DNA from: Agrypnia vestita
Lineage: Eukaryota > Arthropoda > Insecta > Trichoptera > Phryganeidae
Length of the DNA: 64,000 bases
Direction: 5' to 3'
NCBI GenBank assembly: GCA_016648135.1
Contig: JADDOH010002103.1
Location: 1-64,000, forward strand
The number at the start of each line of letters is the position of its first letter. Positions within the stretch are counted from its first letter, which is position 1. The notes under the pieces are model-generated. The model was not told the DNA's origin. It made no database searches and saw only the letters and a list, made by a program, of their open reading frames with translations. Below are positions 37,301 to 48,009 of the stretch, piece after piece. Made by a program: the position numbers and the translations under genes.

Positions 37301-40300
37301 CTAGCTTTGGTACACCCTGTATATATATCTCGACGTCAAGCCGAATTAGGGTGATAGTTATCAGAAAAATATTTAAAAAAATCTAAGTCATCTATTTTAA
37401 AAATTACAAGCATTTAAAAAAAATCTACACCCTGTGACGATCTTTTCACTCCTGTTGCTACAACTATTTATTTTTCTTCATTTTTTTTATTATTATGTAA
37501 TCCCGAATAATGGTTCTGTAAACTTTTGTCCAAAATTCAAAGCCAACTGCTCCAGCTTGGAAGAAAATGTCACTTTTTGACTAAACCAACTATTCAAAAT
37601 CAATACTTTGCCCAGTTATAACTGACTGTTTTTTTAATTTTTAAAAATATTTTTCTGATAACTATTATGACCCGATCACCCGATTTCGGCTTGACGTAGA
37701 GATACGGGACACCCTGTATATGTCCCATGATAAACACATGCGTGTATGGTGATTTTTTATCTCATATGAATTGTCAATTATCAACACATTTCTTAATTGT
37801 ATTTGTTGATTTACGACACTCTTAACATTATTTATAATTTCTTTGTCATTAAAATTGTATTGTGTAATCTTCATAATTTTTTTCATATTTTTTTAAACTT
37901 TTCTCTCTATTGTCACACTAGGGCTATCTATCAGAATCAATAATGACGTGTTGACGGTCTGTTAAAACATAAAAATAAACCAATTTACTGATGTACATTT
38001 ATATAAATGTTTCAAATTGAATAAAAGATTATTTTGTACACATTGCTCTTGCAGATAAACAGCAAATACAGCGAGGAGTTGGCCCAAGAATGTTTAGAAT
38101 GGATCAAAGCAATCACCGGGGAGCCGGAGAACATCTCCGGAGAAATGGACAACTTCTACGAGGTCCTCAAGGACGGAACACTGCTCTGCCGGTAAGCTGG
38201 CTATACATTTTTTGTAAATTGCATCTTTTCTCTCTGTTGAAAAATCTCACCTAAACTAAGTAGGACATGTATTATTCTTACTTCAGGAAATGAAATATTT
38301 TGATGCTTAATACTTTAACATGACAAAATAATATACATTACTAGCTGTTCGTACCCGGCGTTGCCCGAGTTAAGGATTAAGCTGAAAATAAATTTGTGGG
38401 GGGAAACAAAGGTATGATTCGAACAGTATAGATTTGCATCGAAAATACATCAGAGGGAGGAGAAAAGATAAAAGGGGAAGTAAGAAATATAGTCTATGTT
38501 ATCTGCGAGTCCTAAAGAATAAGTTTTCAAATTTTGAGTCCGATCGGTCAAACGGTACAGATTTGCGTCGAAAGTATGTGAGGGGGAGGGGAAGGGGTAT
38601 GAGAATAGGGGGGAAATATCGCCTATGTTACTCGCTGAGTCCTAAAGAATAAGTTTCCAAATTTTGAGTCCGATCGGTCAAACGGTATAGATTTGCGTCG
38701 AAAATATATCAGCGGAGGGGAAGGGTTAAAAGAATAGGGGGAAAATTTCGCATATATAACCCGCCGAGTTCTTTAGAATAAGTTTCCAAATTTTGAGTCA
38801 GATCGGGCAAACGGTACAGATTTGCATCGAAAATATATCAACGGAGGGGAAGGGTGATAATAGGGGGAAATGTCGCATATGTTACCCGCAGAGTCCTTAA
38901 GAATAAGTTTCCAAATTTTGAGTCCGATCGGTCAAACGATACAGATTTGCATCGAAAGTATGTGAGGGGGAGGGGAAGGGGTATGAGAATAAGGGGGAAA
39001 TATCGCCTATGTTACCTGCTGAGTCCTAAAGAATAAGTTTCCAAATTTTGAGTCCGATCGGTCAAACGGTACAGATTTGCATCGAAAATATGTCAGGGGG
39101 AGGGGAAGGGGTATGATTATAGGGGGAAATGTTGCCCATGTTACCCGCCGGGTCTCAAAGCATAAATATGCAAAATTGGAATCGAATCGGACAAACGGTG
39201 TGGATTTGTATAGAGCACAGACAGACAGACAGACATTGAGTTTTATAGGTATAGATATATTATCCGGGATTATCCGGGATGGATGGTATTAAAAAATCCT
39301 GTATAATTGATATTACAGGTAATCTAAATATTCATACAGTATAACCTCGTTAATTCGAAATTCAAGGGACCCAAAAAATACATTTCGAATTATAGGGCCC
39401 CCCGTTAATTCGAAATTTTAGCTACAAAAAAAATCGCGGTGCAATTGTGAAATTCGCCAAAAATAGTAAAACTCTTGAAAAACCGTTAATTTCGTTAAAT
39501 TTATGTTTATATTTAAAGAAATCACTTTTAAAACGCAATATTTATTATGTTAATGCAAAGATCGCGGCATTTTGACATATTTGCTGTTCTCATTTGCGAA
39601 ATAACTTTTGATTCCGCCTTTTTTCCGGCTCAAACCAACAATGCACGGTTACTAGAAATACAATTGTCAATAAATACAACAATAAGATAAGTCAGTAATA
39701 ACATCTTACAAAGAAAATTTAACATTTTAATAACACAAACACAGTGAAAAAAAAATCGAACTAAAGACAAATTTAAAAACATGAAAAACAATTTAAAACG
39801 CGTTTAGGTACGAAGATTAGGGCAAATGCAGCAAACTTAACGATCCCCGCATATCAAGGCAGCCAACTGAAGAAAGTACTTACTTACTTACTTAGTATCA
39901 CGCCGTAGGGCGTGGGCGGTGGGGGTAGGCAGGGAGGATAGAGCGCCACACCCTTCTGTCCTGACATACAACTCTCGACTCATCCACATTCATACATCTT
40001 CGCATGCAAGCTCGCCGGTTGTTGAGGCTTCTTACGGGACCATCTTCCAGTATCTGGTTGATCTGGTCATGCCACGTCTTCCGCGGTCGCCTTCTCTTTC
40101 TGGCGCCATCAACACTTGCATTATATAACTTTCTTACCATTCTTTCCTCATTCATTCGCTCAACATGCCCAAACCATCTGAGCGATTCTTTTTTAATTTT
40201 ATTTATTATGCTAAGATCAGCTTTATATTCATTCCTAATATCTGCATTGTTTACTCTATCATAAATTGATTTTCCATTTGATATACGTTTGAGGGATCTC

Positions 40301-43300
40301 ATCTCCACTGCATTCAATCTACTTTCGTTCCTCTTCTGTCAGCTCCAGGCTTCGCTTCCATACATCAGTGTTGGTACCAGAATTCCATTATGTACCGCTA
40401 GTTTTGCCTCGGTATACATATTTCTATTAGAAACTATTGCGTTCAAAGCACCGTTCACCCTATTCCCCGCAGTCACTCTCCTTTCGATATCTTTCTCAAC
40501 ATTCCCTCTTCTATCGAACCTACTTCCCAAGTACACAAACTCGTCTACCTGTTCCAAACATTCATTACCTACAAGAATTTCACTTTGTTATCTTACTTTC
40601 CTCTTTCTCGAAAACCATCACTTTTGACTTGTTTACGTTCATAATAAGGTCAATTTCCTTGCATACATCATACATCCTGCTTACTAGACTCTGTAAGTCC
40701 TGTTCGCTATTTGCTATTAATACTGCATCATCCGCGTACAGTAAACAGCATACAAACAAATCACTCATTTTCGCTCCTACATTCATACATTCCAATTCTT
40801 TCACACAATTATCCATGTACAAGTTGAACAGCCATGAACGCAACCCTGTTTGACACCTTTTGTAATATCTAACCATGGTGTGAATGATCCATTGATTCTT
40901 ACACATGCAGTACTTCCTTCGTAAAGGGATGCAATTGCGTGCATAAGTTTATTATTCACCTTGTAGTTTTTTTATTTACTTTACTATTCACAGAGAGTAC
41001 TTTCTATAACCTTCCTCTTATAATTCTATCATACGCCTTTTGCAGATCTACAAATGCACAGAAAAGCTTTTGGTTTTTCGCTAAAACCTTTCCGTTAACA
41101 CTCGTACAGAGAAGATCTGATCCATGCATCCTCTTCCACCCACAAAAGCCCCTTGCACGTCCCATACCTTTTCTTTCGTCACCGACCTTACTCTTTCTAT
41201 CAAAATTCTTCCATACAGTTTGCCAACCGAACTCAAAAGACTGATTGCCCTGTAGTTACCGCATTCCATTCTCGACCCTTTACGTTTGTAGAGAGGCATA
41301 ATAACTGCTCTTCTCCAGTTTAAAGGGGTGTGGCTCTCCTTCAAACATTGATTAAAGAGTGTATGAAGCCACGTAACTACTAATGGGCCACCAGCCTTGA
41401 TATATTCGTCAGCAACGTTATCATACCCCACAGCCTTACCATTCTTCAAATGCTTTATTGCACACTTGATTTCTTCCATACTTATCTCGCTGACTTCATT
41501 TCCGTCATTCATACATATTTCTGTAAGTGTCTCATACGTTCCCTGAAAATATTTCATCCATCTATCTTTTATTCCATCCTCACTCATTAACATTTCTCCA
41601 TTCACTGACTTTATAGCTTTCATACCATTTGCTTTGCCTTCCGCCCCGCATCGAGATTTTTTCACCTCCTTCCAGAAAAGTTTGATGTTTTCCCCGGAAT
41701 TCTTAAGAAAGTATACACAGGATTCCCCAATTTTAGGGATCGCGACACTATATGTATAGAAAAGGGGCATTCCATAAGGTACCGTGAATTGATTGCGAAA
41801 TACGCCAAGAAACCTAAAACTCACGAAAAAGCCGTTAATTTTGTGAAAAATGTCTGTTTTTCATATTTCAAGAAATCATTTCGAAAACGCAATGTTTATT
41901 ATGCTAATACAAAGATCGCGACATTTCAAAGTACCCGATATTGACATATTTGGTATTCTCACTTGCGAAAAAACTGGAAATATTTTTTCAATTTCGTCAA
42001 ATTTCAAAAAAAATTCGAATTACGCGAACTAAAATGTATTGATTTGCGGCGCAAGGGGCTAAAAAATATTTCGAATTACGAATTATCGGGGTTAATTTAC
42101 TATGAAATTCATAATTTGGGACTTATAAGTTTTAAAAATTTTGAATTATGGCGAATTTCGAATTATCGGGGTTCGAATTAACGGGGTATTACTGTATTAT
42201 TAAAATATGCAAAAATTACACACTTTGCGCGCGCTTGTTAACACACAACCAAAAAACCAAATGCTGTGTGGTATAAGGTTGTCAAATACTTTTTTTGAAT
42301 TACTACAGCATAAGATTAATGGTTTTATAAATGCTTGAAACGTGATGAATTCGGTTGTTTATCACTGCTTATTTTTTGTTTTGATCGCAAATTATTTGAA
42401 TACCGTGCCTCTTTTTAAGCCATATCTACCATCCAATTGACATTCATATTATACATAAAAAGAAACTGTAGCACCCCTGACAGTTGACGCAAGCAACGCC
42501 GCCATCATAAATTACACGCTATTTTGTAAAGAAGTGAAAATGACCACTAGACGCAATTAACCCTCATAAGGCGCAAAACATAAAATAAATGTTTTGAGAC
42601 ATCATTTATTCAGACACGACGGACAACCGTTGTTTTCGACTCTACACGCGTGGTTGGTCCATTATGAACAATGTGGAACCTTTGCATTTTTAAAAATATT
42701 TTTTCAATCATTTGAAATTCATCCCGGATAATCCGCATCTCGGTTAATCAGATTCCGGATAATCGGGAGTCTGTTGTACTAAATTAAAAAAAACAACACA
42801 ATACATTGTTATTCCCTGTCGCCCAGCAAATATTCAGGTCTTGCAATCTGCTATTTAATGTATTATAATATTAATGTGCATACGTGAAAATACTTTTTTC
42901 CTTTTGCTATCTTAAATCATCCAGTTTACTCTATATTTTCGGACAATGTTGAAAAAAAAATTAAAAATTTTCATTTCAAACAAAGAATATCAATTTTTTG
43001 CAGATTCGACAGTATACGTCGAATACCCATTTTATTTTCTAAAAACAAAAATTTAAATAATAAAGGTTCTTTATTTATCTTAATTATATAGGTACTAGAT
43101 TAGATCCAAGCTATTTGTTTGCTGATTGAAAATGAATTTTTTTTTACAGGCTGGTGAATCACATTAAGGAAGGATCCATCAAGAAAATTAATGAATCCAA
43201 AATGGCCTTCAAGTGTATGGAAAACATCAACGCATTTTTGGAAGTTGCCAAAGTACTCGGAGTTCCACCCCAAGAGACCTTCCAGACAGTGGACCTGTGG

Positions 43301-46300
43301 GAGCGGCAGAACCTCAACTCAGTCGTTATCTGCCTGCAATCATTAGGAAGAAAGGTAAAATAAATAACTAACTAACTAACCATCACGCCGTTTCCCTGCA
43401 GGGGTTTAGAGAGCAGAGAGGATTGAACGCCACACTATTCTATCCTGGCACACTTCTATCTCATACAAGTTCTACGGTTGTTGCAGCTTTTAACGGGGCC
43501 ATCCTCAAATACTTGTTGTATCTGATCGTGTCAGGTCTTTCGTCAACACTCGCCTCATATATTTTCTTAACCATCCTTTCCTCGTTCATACGTTCCACAT
43601 GATCAAACCATCTCAGCACTCCTTTCTTTATTCTATCTACCACACTTTGTGGTTGAAGACACTTGTAATTGGAATAATGAGCATGGTCTTCTCTATGATG
43701 TTTATTATCAGAGTTTCATGTAGGTACCTATTATCCTGTTAGTGTCTCTAATAAATAAAGGTAAAATACTTTCTCTATAATCCATAATCACGCTTAGTCG
43801 CATACAAATGCTATAAAAATCCACATATAAACATACATAATCTACTTAAGCTTAGTTATATGTTTCGCTTCGGTATATGGGCCTCATTCAAGCATTTTAA
43901 AAATAAGAAAGAAAAATATTTGAATAATTTTTTTAATTTTATTTATTTATTTATTTAATAATATATATATAATATTTTATTACTAAGATACCTTGAAAAT
44001 ATTTACAGTTCATTATATTGTATATATATGTTACAGCGAATTTGTATTTCCAGTGATACTATACTTTCACTAGTAGAAATGTATTTTACCCGGTTGGGCA
44101 GAGTGGGGGCAGCGAAATTATGTCAATCAATGAATTTAGATACTCACTACACATTATCTGTGAAAATATATTTTATCCATGAATGCGCGCATTTCTAAAA
44201 GCATATACAATATGGCTAGGCGCGCACTACGAATTTTTCGCCGCGCGGCGAAAAAACGCTGCGGCATAATGTCACACCATAGTAGGGATGGGTAAATGAA
44301 AAAAAAATATCGATATATATCGAATCGATATTTTTAAAAAGTTTCGAAAATAATCGATATACATTGCGAAAAATATATCGATATATCGATATTTATCGAT
44401 ATTATTTCTTCAAAAATGTAATGGGAATAATCTTTTGGCGACCAAAAAAAAAGAAGGTCACCGGAAAATATATATCGATTATCCGAGAAAAAATATCGAT
44501 GACCAAAAAAAGGTCGCCAGAAAAAAAGTGCAAAAAGATACCCAAAAAAGGTCACCAGAAAAAAATATCGATATATCAAAAAAATATATTGATATATCAG
44601 GAAAAAACTATCGATATATCGAAAAAATATATATATCAATCACCAAAAAAGAGAAGGTCGCCAAGAAAAAAGTGAAAAAGATACCCAAAAAGAGGTCACC
44701 AGAAAAAAAGTGAAAAAAGATACCCAAGAAAAGGTTGCCAAAAAATGACCAAAACTAAAAAAGCCGCCAAGGAAAAAATATCGGTTATCCCAGAAAAAAA
44801 TATTGATATATCAAAAAAAAAAATCAATATTTGATATATTGCGAAAAAATATATTTGACGATAAATATCAATATTTTTTACCCATCCCTACACCGTAGTG
44901 TTGTAACAAAGGATTTTGAATCGTATTGCGCTCACTTAGCGGCAAAATAACACATCTCTTTAAAGTCTTAAAATGTCCATTTAATATATTTGTCAATTAC
45001 CATTCTTAAATATTTGTTATAAGATTTCGGTTTATGTCTAGTTGGTAGAGTCGTTATTGAATGCAATATCATTACCTACTACAATTTTTGCAATGAATCG
45101 TTATTTTGATTAGATCTACAGGTACATCGTCCTGTAATATTAAAGGAATGATATATTTTTTCTGAAATAAGTGAGAAAAGTCTGTCATCAAACCATTCTT
45201 TGTTTGCATTTATGTTGTGATTAGCTGCAATAGTAATATCATTGCATGTTTTGTTCTAAAGAATTATTGCAATGTCATCAGCAAATGCTATCTTTTTCTC
45301 ACGTAATTTAAACAATTGGTTTACATAAATTAAAAATAAGATGGATTTGATAATATTACCCTGTGGGATTGCAAAATCCAGATTAAATTTCATAGGTAAA
45401 TGATTTAATTCGATATGTGGATATCTTGTTTGATTCTCGTTCACCATACACTGTGATATAGATCTGTAATCACTTTTTGTTATGTGTCTTTTTGTTTTCT
45501 TCAAAAAAGTACCTAGTATTGATAGGAATATCCTCAAGTAATTTATGAATAATATGAAAACAAAAAGGTCAATAATTGCATATTCTAAGAATCTTTAGAA
45601 TAAATAATTAATAACCACAAAATAATATATAGTAATTAAATTAGTTTGACATGACTTTTATTTCTTTGCCTCGCCTCGAGTAATTTGCCTACAGACTACG
45701 GAAGTTAGATTGGGTTCATCAGTTTCAGTAATGAAGCTGAAACTTGAGAGGTTCATGTACCTACTGGATGTTATTTTTGAGTATAATTAGAAACAACATG
45801 AACTATGCTATATGTTTCGTAACAAAGTGGCTCTCTACTTTGTCCCTAAAGAGAAAATATATGCTTGAAAATGTACATTACGACGCTTAACTGAATTTAT
45901 TCTTAGTTTATTTATTCGATAATGACAAAAACTATAACCAAAAAATATAAGTACCTAATCATTTGATGAGTTTAATCGACTATCTTTTGAATTATAAGAT
46001 GGTCCAGAATATCTAAGTGTTCGCGATTAAAATTCAAAAAATACTAATCATTGAATATCAAAGCCCAGAGTCCAGAAGTGAGACAGTTTGAAAGACAGAA
46101 CGCTATCGCCACAGAATAGAGAATATGCTATCGATCAAAGGATGAAAAATTAGAAATACTATCGCTTTGTAGTGACTTTGGACTAGACCAGTGTGGAATG
46201 AGACACAAAACGTAAAATAAATTTCGAAAAACAAGGTCCATGCGCCATTGTTATAATATAATATAATGAAGAATTGGGAATTGGTGCAGCTGAAACTTTC

Positions 46301-48009
46301 AACACTTCAGCATAACTATTTTAATAATATCCGGTAGACCGGTATATAATGTGGATATGCACAAAAGAAATGAATAATGCAGTAAGAACATTTTTCACGC
46401 AATAACTAAAATAAAGGCCCGGTTGTTTCAAGTTGTTTTAAAATAAAAGTTCGTTAAAGCATAGATTTTTACGAAACCGATGTCAATCTGTCAAATTTAA
46501 TTTTGACAGTTCGGAAACGAATATAATTTCCCTAGTAAGATTTCAGTTAAAATATTGTATTAATTTCTATTGGTCTATCTGCTTGGATGTGATAAGAATG
46601 ACCTTGAATATAATTTCTCTATAAAATATAGACTCACACGAAATTCAGATTCATTGTAACATATATACCTCACCAAAAAGAATTACGATTCTTGTGTGTG
46701 GTGAGGGATAACCACTTACAATCATATAAGTAGGTAATCTAATTTATAAGACAATGTGAAAGGTAATATATTATTTATCTAATATATCAAAAATCTTAAT
46801 TAATAATACAAAACAATAATACAATACAGTCAAGTATGTAAATAATAATATAGAAGAATAAGTAGTCAAAAGAGACCAAACTCAATCACAAAAAATAATT
46901 CTACAATAAATGAGAACCCATTCGGCTTCACTGGGGGAATATACACACAAGCTGCAACCGCAAAACATTCACCGTCATGTAAAATAAATTGAACAAATCA
47001 ATTAATTGTATAAGTATCTTCATCGATTCGAGGGAAGTACTCGACAGTATCTCCCACGAACAACCCCTATCAGAACCAAAAGAGAACAGGATTGACCAAA
47101 CGGCCCCAAACGGGTAAAAAGCCACTCACCGAATATACCCCAGAGAGTCAGATGAAATGAATCTGCCAGTAATCCATGAATAGGTGAATTTGGATTCCCC
47201 CAATATACGGTCCCCAGAACTCATCACTTTTCACTCACGTAAATGACACATCTCAACAAAATCAATGGTGAATCAAGCATTGAAATCAAGCATTCCATGC
47301 AGGCGACACCGCACTATTAACACATTGTCCCTCATTGGCAAAAGTGCATGGATCAGACGAAAGCAAACGAGAATATCAATACACTACAATCTCTCATCTT
47401 CCAATATATGGTTAATTTGGTCGCGCCACGTCTTCTGTGGTCGCTCTTTCTTTCTGGCACCGTCAACTTTTGCGTTATATATCTTTCTTACCATTCATTC
47501 ACTCAACATGCTCAAACCATCTGAGCGACCCTTTTTTAATTCTATTGATTATACTAAGATCAGCTTTATATTCATTCTTAATATCTTCATTCTTTACTCT
47601 GTCATAAATGGATACGTCTAAGGGACCTCATCTGCACTGTATTCAGTCTACTTTCCTTCCTCTTCTCCAGCTCCAGGTTTCAGTTCCATACATACCGAGC
47701 TTTTATATCATTTTCAAATATGAATATATTTGTACAAATTTTTATGTGTATAATTTCTAATAAAAATATTTTTTAAATTATATTCATTGAGTGTAATTAC
47801 CGTATTAATTGAAAAAATGTTTATCTTTGTTCATTCAGGCTGGAAACTTCGGCAAGCCATCTATCGGGCCGAAAGAAGCCGACAAGAACGTCAGGAACTT
47901 CAGTGACGAACAGATGCGTGCTGGCCAAGGCGTCATATCCTTGCAATACGGCTCAAACAAAGGGGCCAACCAGAGTGGAATCAACTTCGGAAATACCCGA
48001 CACATGTAG
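28275..48009 (+). CDS. calponin/transgelin-family actin-binding protein (CG5023/myophilin-like), 4 exons
   Basis: The coding sequence joins 28275-28304, 38055-38191, 43150-43354 and 47839-48009: 543 nt, 180 residues plus TAG. All three introns have GT-AG ends with phases 0, 2 and 0, and the frame stays open throughout. Residues about 18-123 form one calponin-homology domain (ECLEWIKAITGEP, VLKDGTLLCRLVNHI, FKCMENINAFLEVAKVLGVP, TVDLWERQNLNSVVICLQSLGRK). Residues about 156-180 form a single calponin-type repeat (ISLQYGSNKGANQSGINFGN) ending TRHM. One CH domain plus one repeat in about 180 residues is the transgelin/Mp20 layout. The family binds F-actin and is often muscle-enriched. From memory the sequence is closest to Drosophila CG5023, but no search was run. 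The introns hold LINEs, MITEs and tandem repeats, while the exons show no lesion. Confidence 0.95.
29700..30597 (-). mobile_element. I-clade-like LINE, RNase H segment
   Basis: On the minus strand, past about 30395, comes HIYTDGSKFGPKGVVVQRF (first RNase H aspartate), then RFVIFSDPKTAIDSV and, in another frame, DKLAKDATISGISP. These are RNase H motifs of LINEs that carry that domain. The frame is broken several times. It continues from the reverse transcriptase end at 32112-32930, split by another LINE. Confidence 0.75.
30598..32111 (+). mobile_element. Jockey-like LINE, 3' part, inserted in the I-like LINE
   Basis: The 119-codon frame at 30599-30958 reads SSVKDLGDRFVSNLTFHDH and LYNSLVRNILESGSMIWGP, then in another frame YMREYGHYPWLYPTEFLQG. 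After the Harbinger insert it resumes with YVPDNYLRHRQHRLFHIPIY and ends in a TCGAATAAATAAATGAATTG tail. This is the C-terminal end of reverse transcriptase; the 5' part is truncated. Confidence 0.8.
31028..31782 (-). mobile_element. Harbinger-type deletion derivative, 755 bp, inside the LINE
   Basis: It has the same AGCCATGTATTCACTAGGGGACAA ends as 10557-11282, flanked by TAA at 31025 and 31783. The related LINE at 58829 has one TAA at the same spot. The minus frame at 31323-31532 reads YVLQRERRMDIQCDLR and NFTRMTTTGFDNLLQIIGP, the N-terminal part of Harbinger transposase. No catalytic core remains. Confidence 0.9.
32112..32930 (-). mobile_element. I-clade-like LINE, reverse transcriptase segment
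   Basis: On the minus strand: a QGSVLSHSLFNLYIEDL stretch near 32800, FLGMILD near 32500, then LLYQVFVPSHLDYGSFLMEL and SLQVECVEMPLHMRRQYLAD at 32395-32168. Stops and frameshifts separate these. It is the upstream part of the LINE that resumes at 30597. Confidence 0.75.
32931..34489. other. intron 1 stretch without a gene; one half foldback MITE
   Basis: 33352-33578 carries a foldback-family block in which CTTTGAAGTCGCATAACTATTAACAACCATCTTGAA is duplicated in tandem with small changes. The rest is AT-rich and featureless. Confidence 0.5.
34490..34829 (+). mobile_element. RTE-like short repeat, 340 bp
   Basis: It begins ACTAGTTTACCTGCGTGTCTTCGCACGCCTAGATTTTT and ends CAACTTACAAACGTCACCTCTTTATAATATTAGTATAGAT, the common insect RTE 3' tail. 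Non-autonomous. Confidence 0.75.
34955..36296 (+). repeat. intronic tandem array, 5 x 126 bp then 5 x 142 bp
   Basis: The ACACCTAAATTCTTAATCAG word (CTACC.. in the first unit) recurs at 34960, 35086, 35212, 35338, 35464, 35590, 35732, 35873, 36015 and 36157. Spacing is 126 bp for the first five steps, then 141-142 bp. The longer unit carries an extra 16 bases (GGAACAAATATTTATT) that partly duplicate adjacent sequence. Because 126 is divisible by three, the short-unit part reads open on both strands (284 codons on plus), but that is a by-product of the repeat. Confidence 0.93.
36357..36560 (+). mobile_element. fragment of a Tigger-like element interior
   Basis: TATTTCAAGAAATCATTTTGAAAACGTAATATTTATTATGCTAATGCAAAGATC is shared with 39500-39560 and 41865-41920, inside Tigger-like sequence. 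Confidence 0.65.
36655..36801. mobile_element. CCGGTTGTTTCAAG MITE, 147 bp
   Basis: GACCGGTTGTTTCAAGTTCGATCAAAGTAAGCG is mirrored by CGCTTACATTAATCCAACTTGAAACAACCGGCCCTTAG. Same family as 16743-16889. Confidence 0.85.
36818..37322. mobile_element. foldback MITE, near full length
   Basis: Left arm ACCAAAGCTAGCAGCAGAAACTTGGCCGG and right arm CCGGCCAAGTTTCTGCTGCTAGCTTTGGTACACCCTG are complementary, and complementarity continues through ATCAATAGTTATGGAGATATGCAATATC. The left terminal bases are lost. Confidence 0.85.
37322..37719. mobile_element. second foldback MITE, abutting the first
   Basis: TCGACGTCAAGCCGAATTAGGGTGATAGTTATCAGAAAAATATTT is mirrored by AAATATTTTTCTGATAACTATTATGACCCGATCACCCGATTTCGGCTTGACGTAGAGATACGGGACACCCTGTATA. 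It shares the CCCTGTATA terminus with its neighbour but not the interior. Confidence 0.8.
38055..38191 (+). CDS. calponin-family gene, coding exon 2
   Basis: The exon is preceded by a pyrimidine tract ending in GCAG and followed by GTAAGC. It codes 45 full codons (INSKYSEELAQECLEWIK onward, ending GTLLC) plus two bases of an arginine codon completed by the first base of exon 3. This is the N-terminal third of the CH domain. It is clearly more GC-rich than the flanking intron. Confidence 0.96.
38340..39256 (+). mobile_element. minisatellite-bearing RTE-like element, copy D (intron 2)
   Basis: Head ACTAGCTGTTCGTACCCGGCGTTGCCCGAG, five to six internal units, then the GACAGACAGACAGACATTGAG tail ending TATAGAT. 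This is the longest array of the four, and it begins about 150 bp after the exon 2 donor. Confidence 0.82.
39338..42197. mobile_element. Tigger/pogo-like sequence carrying a LINE insertion
   Basis: The ends ACAGTATAACCTCGTTAATTCGAAA (left) and TTCGAATTAACGGGGTATTACTGTA (right) are inverted and match pogo/Tigger termini. The flanking parts 39440-39640 and 41785-41980 are similar in direct orientation, so two copies or a duplication may be involved. The LINE occupies about 39877-41740. Confidence 0.65.
39877..41824 (-). mobile_element. LINE with short tandem-repeat tail, minus strand, frameshifted
   Basis: In order on the minus strand: 41824-41081 holds the start of reverse transcriptase (NGKAVGYDNVADEYIKAGGP, ECGNYRAISLLSSVGKLYGR). 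About 41060-41020 has AFVDLQKAYDR with the first catalytic aspartate. 40906-40580 has CLLYADDAVLIANSEQDLQ. 40557-40339 has VYLGSRFDRRGNVEKD and GILVPTLMYGSEAWS. 40317-39898 has LRWFGHVERMNEERMV and RKRRRPRKTWHDQI. The core motifs survive, but frameshifts split them. The tail is (TAAG)n at 39877-39895, not poly(A), as in RTE-type LINEs; the clade is not certain. Confidence 0.85.
42198..43149. other. end of intron 2, with a second pogo-like terminus
   Basis: CCGGATAATCCGCATCTCGGTTAATCAGATTCCGGATAATCGGGAGTCTGTTGTA at about 42724-42777 resembles a pogo-type end; TTATCCGGGATTATCCGGGATGG at 39260-39282 may be its other side. No coding sequence until exon 3. Confidence 0.45.
43150..43354 (+). CDS. 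calponin-family gene, coding exon 3
   Basis: The acceptor TTTTTACAG ends at 43149 and the donor GTAAAA starts at 43355. One base completes the split arginine, then 68 codons run to SLGRK. This is the rest of the CH domain, with the family motif ETFQTVDLWERQNLNSVV. Only about ten bases after the donor, LINE-derived sequence begins. Confidence 0.96.
43365..43645 (-). mobile_element. LINE 3' fragment (same family as 39877-41824)
   Basis: The minus frame reads MVDRIKKGVLRWFDHVERMN and EERMVKKIYEASVDERPD. The tail is (TTAG)n at about 43365-43378. It begins about ten bases after the exon 3 donor. Confidence 0.8.
44283..44890. mobile_element. hAT-like MITE filled with degenerate AT/purine repeats, 608 bp
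   Basis: TAGGGATGGGTAAA and TTTACCCATCCCTA are inverted ends. The flanks CACCATAG (44275-44282) and CACCGTAG (44891-44898) are an 8-bp duplication with one mismatch. The interior alternates ATATCGATATATC blocks with ACCAAAAAAGGTCGCCAGAAAAAAAGTG blocks. The lysine-rich frames here are low-complexity artefacts. Confidence 0.85.
45200..45540 (-). mobile_element. LINE reverse transcriptase fragment
   Basis: The minus frame at 45537-45256 reads LDFAIPQGNIIKSILFLIYV and KIAFADDIAIIL. These are the PQG-S-LFLIYVN and FADD motifs of a Jockey/CR1-like LINE. Nothing else of the element is clear. Confidence 0.75.
46415..46515 (+). mobile_element. half CCGGTTGTTTCAAG MITE
   Basis: AGGCCCGGTTGTTTCAAGTT and AGTTCGTTAAAGCATAGATTTTTACG are the left arm; no right arm follows. 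Confidence 0.65.
47390..47720 (-). mobile_element. LINE 3' fragment (same family as 39877-41824)
   Basis: TGGTTAATTTGGTCGCGCCACGTCTTCTGTGGTCGC and ATACTAAGATCAGCTTTATATTCATTC align with about 40055-40375. It ends about 120 bp before the last exon. Confidence 0.8.
47839..48009 (+). CDS. calponin-family gene, last coding exon
   Basis: The acceptor TTCATTCAG ends at 47838. The exon codes 56 residues from AGNFGKPSIGPKEADKNV through the calponin-type repeat to TRHM, then TAG at 48007-48009. It starts in phase 0, matching exon 3. Confidence 0.96.
   Translation, partial: AGNFGKPSIGPKEADKNVRNFSDEQMRAGQGVISLQYGSNKGANQSGINFGNTRHM

Larger units (their letters stand above)
28305..38054 (+). other. intron 1 (9.75 kb)
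   Basis: GT-AG intron separating the 10-codon first exon from the rest of the gene. It contains a TTAA-unrelated unique AT-rich stretch (28305-29700), the LINE nest (29700-32930), an RTE-like repeat (34490-34829), the tandem array (34955-36296) and several MITEs (36357-37719). Large first introns often hold enhancers, but nothing here identifies one. Confidence 0.85.

Noticed and set aside
39898..40853. Plus-strand Ser/Leu-rich frames as genes
   Set aside because: They are complements of the minus-strand LINE coding sequence.
44364..44713. Lysine/isoleucine-rich proteins
   Set aside because: Low-complexity ATCGATAT and purine blocks inside a hAT-like MITE with clear ends and target duplication.
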